Below, one piece after another: positions 1-7,716 of a stretch of 64,000 nt of DNA (within the stretch, counting starts at the first letter, position 1; each line of letters opens with the position of its first letter). The notes under the pieces were generated by a model. It ran no database searches. It saw nothing but the letters and a program-made list of their open reading frames with translations, and was not told the DNA's origin. Origin of the DNA: UBA11740 sp035635855. GTDB taxonomy: Bacteria > Acidobacteriota > Blastocatellia > Pyrinomonadales > Pyrinomonadaceae. The translations under genes and the position numbers were made by a program. Where the stretch lies: contig DASQAF010000049.1 of NCBI GenBank assembly GCA_035635855.1, positions 329,056 to 393,055 of the forward strand, in the 5' to 3' direction.

Positions 1-12
1 TAATCTGGAAAC

Positions 13-288
13 ATGAATCCAGCTCTACCCGGAGAAGAATTAATCGAAGCAGGGGTCATAGATCTCCGCGAACAACGCGAAACTGTGGCTGCGTTGTTGG
101 TAGCGATTGGAGCGCCGCGCCTCCGCCGGTTAGAAGTCCAACTGCCCGATGTCCTGCCCGACGATCCCGAGCGTCGTCTCTACGAGCTCCTTGCCCGGGA
201 TGAACCTGATTCCGCACACTCACGTTACAATGCTTTGATTCGCAGACTGGTGAGTTACGAACGGGCAGCGGAATGCGTGAGCCGGTAA
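13..288 (+). CDS. Small hypothetical protein, probable partner of the downstream nucleotidyltransferase
   Basis: A 91-residue acidic protein with no domain I can name. An in-frame TAA lies at bases 1-3, so the ATG at 13 is the first possible start and the gene is complete. The C-terminal half (RRLYELLARDEPDSAHSRYN region) is rich in charged and helical residues. Its last 16 bases overlap the start of the nucleotidyltransferase-like gene, so the two are very likely translated together. That arrangement (small protein first, nucleotidyltransferase second) is typical of AbiEi/AbiEii-like type IV toxin-antitoxin pairs, with this product as the antitoxin-like member. That role is inference from position only. 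Confidence 0.6.
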   Translation: MNPALPGEELIEAGVIDLREQRETVAALLVAIGAPRLRRLEVQLPDVLPDDPERRLYELLARDEPDSAHSRYNALIRRLVSYERAAECVSR

Positions 289-815
289 CAGCCGAAAGAC
301 TACAAGAATTCATGAGAGCGCTTGCCGGCGTCGCCAAAGCGGTCGGTCGGGTTTACCTTGTGGGCGGGGCGACATCGGTCCTGTTGGGATGGCGTTCGTC
401 GACAGTTGATGTCGACTTAAAGTTTGTTCCCGAGACCGACGAGGTCCTTCGAAGCTTGCCTGCACTGAAAGAGCGTCTGCAAATAAACATCGAACTTGCT
501 TCACCGGGCGACTTTATCCCGGAACTGCCAGGATGGCAGGACAGAAGCCGCTTTGTGCAGCAAGAAGGAAAACTGTCCTTCTATCACTATGACTTTTACG
601 CCCAGGCGCTCGCCAAAATTGAGCGAGGGCATAGCAAAGACCTTCAGGATGTTCATCAGTTGTTAGCAAACGGACTGGTCGAGCCCGAACGGTTGCTCAA
701 TTTCTTTTCCACTATCGAGGATCAAATTTATAACTATCCTGATTTGGACGCTCAGTCATTTCGGCGGGCTGTCGAGCGCGTAGTTGAACGAGCAAAGCTT
801 GAATCCAGCCAGTAA
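273..815 (+). CDS. Nucleotidyltransferase-fold protein (DUF6036/AbiEii-like toxin family)
   Basis: A 180-residue protein with the minimal nucleotidyltransferase signature: a Gly-Gly at residues 31-32 (LVGGATS) followed by an Asp-x-Asp at 46-48 (TVDVDLKF), where the carboxylates would bind the metal-NTP. The later segment (SKDLQDVHQLL, about residue 117) matches the conserved C-terminal block of DUF6036/AbiEii-like proteins. It begins inside the preceding small gene (16-base overlap), which supports a two-gene toxin-antitoxin-like unit. Related AbiEii toxins transfer nucleotides to tRNA or other targets; the substrate here is unknown. It could also be a stand-alone nucleotidyltransferase. Confidence 0.7.
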   Translation: MREPVTAERLQEFMRALAGVAKAVGRVYLVGGATSVLLGWRSSTVDVDLKFVPETDEVLRSLPALKERLQINIELASPGDFIPELPGWQDRSRFVQQEGKLSFYHYDFYAQALAKIERGHSKDLQDVHQLLANGLVEPERLLNFFSTIEDQIYNYPDLDAQSFRRAVERVVERAKLESSQ

Positions 816-856
816 TTCAGAGAAATTAGGGTTCCTGCTGTTACTACATTCCGAAA

Positions 857-2092
857 ATGTTAATGCTCCATGCGTCCGCCCTCCTGCTCTTCTATTTCCT
901 CGCCGCGATCTCCATCTGGCTCGGCTTCATTTCTCTGCGTGGTGGGGTCCGCTTCGTTCGCTACCTGCAAGCAGAGTTAGGGAAAGACTATCCTGAGTTC
1001 ACACCTTTCGTTTCCTTGTTTGTTCCCTGTCGCGGATTGGATGAAGGACTGAGAGAGAACATCGAGGCAATTTTCGAGCAGGATTATCCGTCATTCGAGA
1101 TCGTCTTTGTGAGCGATAGCCGGGACGATCCGGCGCTCCGGGTTATTGATGAGGCGCGGCGATCCTTTACAAAGGAATCGGGGCCAACTATACAGGTGGT
1201 CATTGCCGGGCCGGCGACCGATAGCGGCCAGAAAGTTCACAACCTGCGCGTCGCGGTCAGCCACGCTGATCGGCAGAGTGAAATGTTCGTCTTTGTCGAC
1301 ACAGATGCGCGGCCCTCTGCGCACTGGCTACGATCACTGGTGGCGCCGCTGCGGGATCAAAGCATAGGGGCGACGACCGGCTATCGCTGGTTTGTTCCGA
1401 TCAAAGGCGGCTTAGCCTCACACTTACGCGCGGTTTGGAATTCTTCGATTGCTTCAGCGCTGGGTGCTGCTGAGAAGAAAAACTTTTGTTGGGGAGGCTC
1501 GACAGCGATCCGGCGCGCAACGTTTCACAACTGCAGCGTACTCGAGAATTGGCGCGGCACAGTTTCAGATGACTTTGCTTTGACGCGTGCTCTGCACGAA
1601 GCTGACCTACCAATCAAGTTTATTCCGCAATGCCTGACGCCTTCATTCGAAGATTGCAGATGGCGCGAGTTGGTCGAATTCACCAACCGGCAAATGAAGA
1701 TTACGCGCGCTTACGCCGCGCACCTTTGGAAGGGGGTTCTGTTCGGGAGCGCGATTTTCGTGCTCGTGTTCTTCGGTGGAATTGCGCTGGTGGTCGCGCG
1801 TGCCCTCCTGGGATTGTCATTCGCAACGCCGCTATTGGTCCTGCTGATTATCTTCGCGATGGGCGCGATGAAGGCGCACTTGCGTCTACGCGCGGTGGCG
1901 CTGGCAATTAACGATCGGCGAATTAGATTTTTGGGAACTACTTTAGCTCACCTCTTGCTCTGGCCATTCGCTTCGCTGCTTTATCTCTGCAATGCTCTGG
2001 CGGCCGCGTTTTCACGTCGGATCACCTGGCGTGGAATCAGCTATGAATTGAAATCAGCTGGTGAAACTGTCATCATTCGCGGCGAGAAGTAA
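857..2092 (+). CDS. Glycosyltransferase family 2, ceramide-glucosyltransferase-like membrane protein
   Basis: 411 residues with an N-terminal membrane helix (about 5-27), a cytosolic GT2 catalytic domain and two or three C-terminal membrane helices (about 295-345 and 360-390). Catalytic signatures are visible: SDSRDD near 86-91, the metal-binding DTDAR at 148-152, a SDD at 237-239 for the general base, and a Q/R-rich block at 276-284 (TNRQMKITR) in the place of the QxxRW motif. This layout is that of ceramide glucosyltransferase/HpnI-type enzymes, which move a sugar from a nucleotide-sugar to a membrane lipid. The lipid acceptor cannot be read from the sequence. The next gene is a radical SAM enzyme on the same strand, 65 bases downstream beyond a palindrome. 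Confidence 0.85.
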   Translation: MLMLHASALLLFYFLAAISIWLGFISLRGGVRFVRYLQAELGKDYPEFTPFVSLFVPCRGLDEGLRENIEAIFEQDYPSFEIVFVSDSRDDPALRVIDEARRSFTKESGPTIQVVIAGPATDSGQKVHNLRVAVSHADRQSEMFVFVDTDARPSAHWLRSLVAPLRDQSIGATTGYRWFVPIKGGLASHLRAVWNSSIASALGAAEKKNFCWGGSTAIRRATFHNCSVLENWRGTVSDDFALTRALHEADLPIKFIPQCLTPSFEDCRWRELVEFTNRQMKITRAYAAHLWKGVLFGSAIFVLVFFGGIALVVARALLGLSFATPLLVLLIIFAMGAMKAHLRLRAVALAINDRRIRFLGTTLAHLLLWPFASLLYLCNALAAAFSRRITWRGISYELKSAGETVIIRGEK

Positions 2093-2146
2093 CATAGACT
2101 TTAGTCTGTGAGTTCCGGTGACCTCAACACAGACCTGCAGTCTATG
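2093..2146. repeat. Double palindrome between glycosyltransferase and radical SAM genes
   Basis: CATAGACT at 2093-2100 pairs with AGTCTATG at 2139-2146, and AGTCTGTG at 2103-2110 pairs with CACAGAC at 2128-2134, giving one long hairpin. It starts directly after the stop codon of the glycosyltransferase gene. There is no T-run after it, so it looks like a dispersed palindromic repeat rather than a classical terminator. Confidence 0.6.
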
Positions 2147-2157
2147 CCACTAAAGCC

Positions 2158-3279
2158 ATGTCGAATAGGGCCATTCAACTAGTGCAACTGCTGCGCTCCA
2201 CGAAACGCGAGAAACGTCTCGGCACGGTGATCCTGTTTGTTACCTCGCGCTGCAATTCTTTCTGCCGCACCTGTTTCTATCATGCAGAGCTGAATCGTCC
2301 CGGCGACATGACCTTCGAGCAGATCGAGAAAGTCTCGCGCACCATGCCACCGATTACCGACCTCTGGCTATCCGGCGGCGAGCCGACTTTGCGACACGAC
2401 GCCTCGGAAATCATCGGCTTGTTCGTCCGGAACAATGGTGTGCGGCGTTTGATTATTCCTACTAATGGCTTGGTGAGGTCCCGGGTTTACGAGATTGTCG
2501 ATCAGGCGCTGGGCGCGCATCCGGATCTCGATCTCTATCTGAACATCGCACTGGATGGTTACGGCAAAACTCATGATCGGATTCGGGGTGTGCCGGGTCA
2601 TTGGGAGAAGACCCTTGACTGCATCACCACGCTTTATCCCTTGAAAGAGAAATATCGCGACCGGCTGCGGCTGAACGCGAACACGGTGGTGTGCGCCGAC
2701 AATTACACCGAGATTGAGAAGCTCGCTGAGTTCATGTGGAGTAAATTTCGGCTTGATGGCCAGTACTTCAATATAGTGCGCGGCGAAACTCTGGTAGGCG
2801 ATGAGATCAAGCAAGTGCCGGCCGACTCGCTGCCGCGGATGTATACGTACGTTTCGCAACTTACCAAACGCTATGGCGATCGGATGTTCGCAGACGACGA
2901 CGCGCTCAAACGCTTTGCCAAAAACGTCGCTTACGTCGGCACAATCACGACGCATTATCGAACCCAACAAGCCAACTTCGCGCAGTCGATGGCCTGGCCC
3001 TTTGCCTGCACTGCCGGCGAAACGATCGCGGTCATCGATTATAACGGCGACGTCCGCGCGTGCGAGTTGCGCGCTAAGTTCGCCACGCTTGCCGATTATG
3101 ATTACGACTTTGGAGCGCTCTGGGAGGCGCAGGAACGACACAACGAACTCGGCGCGATTGACGGTGGCAAAGCCTGCTGGTGTACGCACGTCTGCTTTAT
3201 TCATGACTCGATGCGTCATTCGCAAAAGGCTTTGCTCTACGAGGGTCCGAAGAATTATCTGACGCGCGGAACATGGTAA
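2158..3279 (+). CDS. Radical SAM protein with SPASM-like C-terminal cysteines
   Basis: 373 residues. The radical SAM iron-sulphur motif CxxxCxxC is at C32, C36 and C39 (CNSFCRTCFY), followed by a SAM-binding 'LSGGEPTL' segment near residue 70. The C-terminal third has additional cysteines (FACTAGE, RACELR, CWCTHVC near 285-350) in the spacing expected of a SPASM/twitch auxiliary cluster. The family performs S-adenosylmethionine-dependent radical chemistry, often peptide or small-molecule modification. The substrate is not recognisable. Its neighbour upstream is a lipid glycosyltransferase, so a lipid or envelope modification is possible, but this is only context. Confidence 0.85.
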   Translation: MSNRAIQLVQLLRSTKREKRLGTVILFVTSRCNSFCRTCFYHAELNRPGDMTFEQIEKVSRTMPPITDLWLSGGEPTLRHDASEIIGLFVRNNGVRRLIIPTNGLVRSRVYEIVDQALGAHPDLDLYLNIALDGYGKTHDRIRGVPGHWEKTLDCITTLYPLKEKYRDRLRLNANTVVCADNYTEIEKLAEFMWSKFRLDGQYFNIVRGETLVGDEIKQVPADSLPRMYTYVSQLTKRYGDRMFADDDALKRFAKNVAYVGTITTHYRTQQANFAQSMAWPFACTAGETIAVIDYNGDVRACELRAKFATLADYDYDFGALWEAQERHNELGAIDGGKACWCTHVCFIHDSMRHSQKALLYEGPKNYLTRGTW

Positions 3280-3342
3280 CTGCTCACGAGCTTTGCGCGA
3301 AGTACGACCAGGTTTCGCTGAACTGACGCTCTCCTTGCTACC

Positions 3343-3558
3343 GTGAACTCCGAAGACAAAGAAGAGATCAATCGCAAGTCCGGTCTTGCCTATGCCGCGG
3401 CTTTCTCTCTATTTGCCTGTGTGATCGCCGGAATGATCCTCGGCTGGATCCTGGATCGCTGGTTGGGAACCAAGCCCTGGTTATTGGTGCTTGGACTAGT
3501 ACTCGGCGCCGCCGCCGGTTTTTATGAGTTCATTCGTACCAGTTCTAAACTATCTTAA
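3343..3558 (+). CDS. AtpZ/AtpI-like small membrane protein
   Basis: 71 residues with a charged N-terminus (MNSEDKEEINRKSG) and two membrane helices (about 14-36 and 44-64) joined by a short loop with a DRW motif. This is the form of the AtpZ/AtpI family of putative F0F1-ATPase accessory subunits (a proposed Mg/Ca channel or c-ring assembly factor). The start is GTG at 3343. No ATP synthase genes lie nearby in this window, so the assignment rests on topology and on the glycine-rich second helix (LGLVLGAAAGFYEF). Confidence 0.65.
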   Translation: MNSEDKEEINRKSGLAYAAAFSLFACVIAGMILGWILDRWLGTKPWLLVLGLVLGAAAGFYEFIRTSSKLS

Positions 3559-3633
3559 AGGTTACACCGAGCGGCCCACTTGATCGGTCAAAAAGCATCA
3601 ACCAAAATCCCGTCTACTTCGTCTAAAAAACTG

Positions 3634-3662
3634 TTGACCGCGCGCCCGCCCGCCCGTATATT
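3634..3662 (+). promoter_or_regulatory. Sigma-70-type promoter for the DUF1800-DUF1501 operon
   Basis: TTGACC at 3634-3639, a 17-base GC-only spacer made of cgcc repeats, then TATATT at 3657-3662. A start near 3669 would leave a leader of about 105 bases before the ATG at 3774. The spacer's composition is unusual. Confidence 0.6.
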
Positions 3663-3773
3663 GTTTTTTGAACCTGGGTAAACTGCCCGGTGGCCCCTCC
3701 ACCAACTTGCATTGGTAAAGCCTCATTTCGTCGTTTTGTTCGGATTGCCTTTGACCGAAGAGAGCCAACCCCT

Positions 3774-6002
3774 ATGAGTAAATGTGCCTTTGCTTTACGC
3801 AAGCGCTTCGGGGCAGTGCTGCGCGCAAGTTTTACGGCGCTCGTCTGTGGCGCATTCATTAATGCTTTCGGCGCGCAAACCAGCCCATTGCTTTTCAGTG
3901 TCTCTGATACTTCGACTCGAGCCGTCGCGCTCGAAACCGTATCGCTCACGGCCGAGCCGTTTTCCCTAAACGCGGGAGCCCTCTTAAACCCAAACGACCC
4001 ACGAACGCGCATCTCCTTGTTCTGCATGAACCTGGATCTGCTGGCAGGAGAGACGGCAAATGCATTGACTGCTGATGCTGAAGATGCCGGTCACGTTCAC
4101 TATTCGTTAAAGGTTGAATACGTGGCGCAGGTGCCGGGCTTCGAAGGCATTTACATGGTGGTGGTGCGGCTCAATGATTCCATGACCGGAAACCTGGGAG
4201 ATGTGTTAATCCGCTTAAATCTTCACGGGTTGGGGAGCAATCGGGTGCGAATCGGCATCGGCCAGATCGGCGGGGGGCTCGCAGACGATAATCCCGGAGT
4301 CGGAACGCCAGCGCCGCAGACCCCGCCCGCCGCGGTCACGCCGTTGACAGTCGCACAGTACCAGGCGCAGTTCAGCAGTCCTTCGTTCCCCTCAGATCAG
4401 GATCGCGGCAGATTTCTTGAGCAAGCAACCTGGGGTCCGAGTGATGCAGATCTGACTCATTTGCAGCAGGTGGGGATTCAGGCCTATCTGAACGAGCAGT
4501 TCAATGCGGCGCCTTCCGGCTATCCCAATCTGACGCTTTATCCCACTGATCCAAATAGCGTCATCGGAGGTTGTGATGCAACTTGCGTACGCGACAACTA
4601 CACGCTTTACCAGTTGCAGAAACAATTTTTCCAAAACGCTCTCACGGGCCAGGATCAGCTAAGAACACGAGTGGCCTTCGCACTTCATCAGATGATTCCA
4701 ATTGCCGGCCGTGATCTAAACAACAACGAAGCGAGTTGGACGGCTCCTTACCTGCGAATGATGGATGCCAACGCTTTTGGAAACTTTCGCAACGTGCTGT
4801 TTCAGGTCACGCTCAATCCAGCGATGGGAAACTATCTTGACATGGCGGGTAACTCGCGTGTGGCTCCGAACGAAAATTACGCGCGCGAAGTCATGCAGCT
4901 GTTTTCAATCGGCGTGGATACTCTGAATCAAGACGGCACCCCCGTGCTGGACGCCCAGGGCAATCGGGTGCCCAGCTACAGTGAGTCCACCATTCAGAAT
5001 CTGGCGGGGGTTTTTACCGGCTGGCGGATTACGACTACGAGCGTGCCGGTTTCGGCCACAGCAGTTCCCGACTACATCACCCCAATGTCGCTGTCAAACA
5101 ACGGAGGGAGCTACAACGCCACTCTGAACAGCTACAATGGAGTCTTTGACACAGCGCCCAAGACTTTGCTGAATGGCCTGAATCTGGCTGCCGCTGCTCC
5201 AGGTCTCACCCTCGCTCAGTTACAACAGTACAAGGTGAACGAGCTAAACGCGGCAATTGACAACCTATTCAACCATCCAAATACGGGACCATATCTCTGC
5301 ACCCAACTGATTCACCAGTTGGTAACCAGCAATCCGAGTGGCGCCTATGTCGGCCGTTGCTCGGCGGCGTTTGCGAATAACGGCTCGGGCGTTCGCGGAG
5401 ACATGAAAGCAATCATCACCGCGATCCTTCTGGATCCCGAAGCGCGCGGCGACGCCAAGACCGATCCGAACTATGGTCATCTACGCGAGCCGGTATTACT
5501 GATCACCAACCTGCTCCGTACCTTCAACGCCACCAGCGATTTCGTTCTGGCCAGTTCACCCTTTAGCTTCACCAACGATTTGGGTCAGGACATGTTCAAT
5601 CCACCGACAGTGTTCAGCTATTACCCGGCGGACTTTTCAGTCGCGGGCACCAACCTTTTTGGCCCTGAGTTCGGCTTGCTTGATACTTCGACGACCTACC
5701 GGCGAGCAAACTTCGTAAACACGCTCTTCCTTGCCAATAGCGGTAATGGAATCCCCATTAGTTCTCCGAATCGGCCAACCGGCACGCAGGTCAATTACTC
5801 CGCCTACCAGGCTTTGGCTGCGAATCCGAGCCAACTGGTGGATGCGCTGAATGCCAGCATGATGCACGGCACTATGTCGCAATCGATCAAGAACGGCATT
5901 GTGGCGGCGGTGACCCCGATAGCAGGCTCTGATCCCGCCGGGCGTACCCGCACGGCTATCTATCTCGTTGCGACCTCGTCGCAGTATCAGGTGGAGAGAT
6001 AA
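3774..6002 (+). CDS. DUF1800 family secreted protein
   Basis: About 742 residues from the ATG at 3774, which is preceded by a GAAGAGAG-type ribosome site; an in-frame GTG at 3690 would add an implausible 28-residue tail ahead of the signal peptide. The N-terminus (MSKCAFALRKRF then a hydrophobic stretch ending FGAQ) is a signal peptide. From about residue 230 the DUF1800 signature appears: RFLEQATWGPSDAD, then helical segments with RTRVAFALHQMI, NENYAREVMQLFSIG and LAGVFTGWRI. DUF1800 proteins are found almost always beside DUF1501 proteins, as here (3-base gap). Their function is not established; secretion and envelope localisation are suggested by the leader peptides. Confidence 0.92.
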   Translation: MSKCAFALRKRFGAVLRASFTALVCGAFINAFGAQTSPLLFSVSDTSTRAVALETVSLTAEPFSLNAGALLNPNDPRTRISLFCMNLDLLAGETANALTADAEDAGHVHYSLKVEYVAQVPGFEGIYMVVVRLNDSMTGNLGDVLIRLNLHGLGSNRVRIGIGQIGGGLADDNPGVGTPAPQTPPAAVTPLTVAQYQAQFSSPSFPSDQDRGRFLEQATWGPSDADLTHLQQVGIQAYLNEQFNAAPSGYPNLTLYPTDPNSVIGGCDATCVRDNYTLYQLQKQFFQNALTGQDQLRTRVAFALHQMIPIAGRDLNNNEASWTAPYLRMMDANAFGNFRNVLFQVTLNPAMGNYLDMAGNSRVAPNENYAREVMQLFSIGVDTLNQDGTPVLDAQGNRVPSYSESTIQNLAGVFTGWRITTTSVPVSATAVPDYITPMSLSNNGGSYNATLNSYNGVFDTAPKTLLNGLNLAAAAPGLTLAQLQQYKVNELNAAIDNLFNHPNTGPYLCTQLIHQLVTSNPSGAYVGRCSAAFANNGSGVRGDMKAIITAILLDPEARGDAKTDPNYGHLREPVLLITNLLRTFNATSDFVLASSPFSFTNDLGQDMFNPPTVFSYYPADFSVAGTNLFGPEFGLLDTSTTYRRANFVNTLFLANSGNGIPISSPNRPTGTQVNYSAYQALAANPSQLVDALNASMMHGTMSQSIKNGIVAAVTPIAGSDPAGRTRTAIYLVATSSQYQVER

Positions 6003-6005
6003 CAA

Positions 6006-7517
6006 ATGACACAGTCACGTAGAAGATTCCTGCGAGATACCGCATGCGGCCTGACCGCGGCGGCCATGGTTTCGAGTGTGGATAGTCTCAATCTCGTTAA
6101 TGCGATGATGCCGCCTGCGGCGAGTGACTATCGGGCGCTAGTTTGCATCTTTCTTTCCGGCGGCAGCGATTGCAACAACATGATAATTCCGTTCGACGAC
6201 TATAACGGAGGGTACAGCACGGCGCGTACTCCTTCGGGTCTGGCTATTCCCCAGTCAGCGCTGACGGCCACGAAGATTACGCCCTCAAATACCAGTAGTG
6301 TTGCTTTCGCGCTGCACCCAAACCTTTCTCCTGAAGCTAACAACGCTGGAGTTGGCAAGGGCCTGCTCGATGTTTGGAACGCCGGCAAGCTCGCCGTGCT
6401 CTGCAACTATGGCAGCCTCGTCCAACCCATCACCAAGGCCCAGTATCAGGCGAACATCGGCCGTCCGTACCAACTGTTCTCGCACTCTGATCAAGTTGCT
6501 CAGCAACAGACCTCGATCTCCAATACGGTTGGCCAGACGGGATGGGGCGGACGAATCGCCGACAAGACCGGCTCGCTGAACGGGCCGGTGGCCCTGCCCA
6601 TGAATATCTCGGTGGCGGGCACGAGTCTGTTCAACATCGGAATTACCAGCCGGCAACTGGCTATCTCATCAAATGGAACTCTCGCGAACGTATTGGTACT
6701 TAATTGGAGTGGGCCAAGCTCGGCAAATCCAAATACCGCAGGCAGCAGCTACCGCCAACTGCTCGGGTTCGACCAGGATGCGTTCCTGATAAAAGGTGTG
6801 AGCGATACCACAAATCAGGCCTTGACCGCGGACTCATCACTCAATCAGCCTGATCCGACCATCCCTACTTCTCCCAACACGACAGTCTTTCCAAACACCT
6901 CAATCGGAAATCAACTGAAGCAGGTTGCCAAGTTGATCAAGCTCAAGGATGCGGTCGGCATCACCATGAAGCGCCAAATTTTCTTCTGCACGCTCGGTGG
7001 ATTTGATACGCACACGAACGAGACCGGAAGCAATCCGACGAATCCGGCCGGCGGCGGAGCCAATTCGGGAAGTCAGGGCTCGCTGATGACGCAACTGAGC
7101 CAGGCGATGCGGGCTTTCTATGATGAGATGGTGGCGCAGGGCAATAGCAACAGCGTGACAACGTTCACCTTGTCCGACTTTGGTCGCACGCTTCAACCTT
7201 CGGGTTCAGGCTCGGCGACGGTTGGCTCGGATCATGCGTGGGGCAGCCATGCATTTATCATGGGCGGTGCGGTCCTCGGCAATAAGTTCTATGGCAGTTT
7301 CAGGCCCGATGGTACCGGGACTCCATATGGTTATCCGACGCTGGCGCTCAGCGGTCCCGACGATACAGACAACCGCGGGCGCTGGATTCCGACGACGGCT
7401 GTGGATCAGTATGCGGCCACGCTGGCAAGATGGTACGGATTGGATCCTTTGGACATCCCGGTTGTATTCCCGAACCTTTCAAAGTTTGCGACCGGAAATC
7501 TTGGCTTCCTGGCGTAA
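6006..7517 (+). CDS. DUF1501 family protein with Tat signal
   Basis: 503 residues. The N-terminus carries a twin-arginine signal (SRRRFLRD at 4-11, followed by a hydrophobic Ala-rich stretch), so the protein is exported folded. The body has DUF1501 hallmarks: FLSGGSDCNNMIIPF near 50-64, GGFDTHTNE near 336, a DFGRTLQ motif near 394 and DHAWGSHAFIMGG near 413. The fold belongs to the alkaline-phosphatase/sulfatase-like group. It follows the DUF1800 gene after 3 bases and ends in a strong terminator, so the two form a closed operon. The biochemical role is unknown. Confidence 0.93.
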   Translation: MTQSRRRFLRDTACGLTAAAMVSSVDSLNLVNAMMPPAASDYRALVCIFLSGGSDCNNMIIPFDDYNGGYSTARTPSGLAIPQSALTATKITPSNTSSVAFALHPNLSPEANNAGVGKGLLDVWNAGKLAVLCNYGSLVQPITKAQYQANIGRPYQLFSHSDQVAQQQTSISNTVGQTGWGGRIADKTGSLNGPVALPMNISVAGTSLFNIGITSRQLAISSNGTLANVLVLNWSGPSSANPNTAGSSYRQLLGFDQDAFLIKGVSDTTNQALTADSSLNQPDPTIPTSPNTTVFPNTSIGNQLKQVAKLIKLKDAVGITMKRQIFFCTLGGFDTHTNETGSNPTNPAGGGANSGSQGSLMTQLSQAMRAFYDEMVAQGNSNSVTTFTLSDFGRTLQPSGSGSATVGSDHAWGSHAFIMGGAVLGNKFYGSFRPDGTGTPYGYPTLALSGPDDTDNRGRWIPTTAVDQYAATLARWYGLDPLDIPVVFPNLSKFATGNLGFLA

Positions 7518-7560
7518 GCCTTTAGAAGATTGGGCCAGGTGTTTGCAGTTTAGAAAATCA

Positions 7561-7614
7561 GCCCGGCATGCTGAAACAAGTAGACCGCCCCAGCGTGCCG
7601 GGCGTCTTGTTTTT
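7561..7614 (+). terminator. Rho-independent terminator of the DUF1800-DUF1501 operon
   Basis: A 13-bp stem pairs 7561-7573 (gcccggcatgctg) with 7591-7603 (cagcgtgccgggc), with one G-T pair, a 17-base loop and a T-rich tail (gtcttgttttt). It lies 43 bases after the DUF1501 stop codon. Confidence 0.85.
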
Positions 7615-7716
7615 GAGGTGTTCAGAATACCAACTCCAGTCGGGCCTTGGTTGACTAAGAAGACCCAACTAAAGTTGATACTCTAAACGCACTGTTAAGG
7701 CAGGAGTCGCGCAACG

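Noticed and set aside
2368..3225. 285-codon minus-strand open frame
   Set aside because: It lies wholly inside the radical SAM gene, has no ribosome site and no recognisable domain; such long antisense frames are common in GC-rich genes. The same applies to minus-strand frames inside the genes at 22026, 23336, 42576 and 43644.
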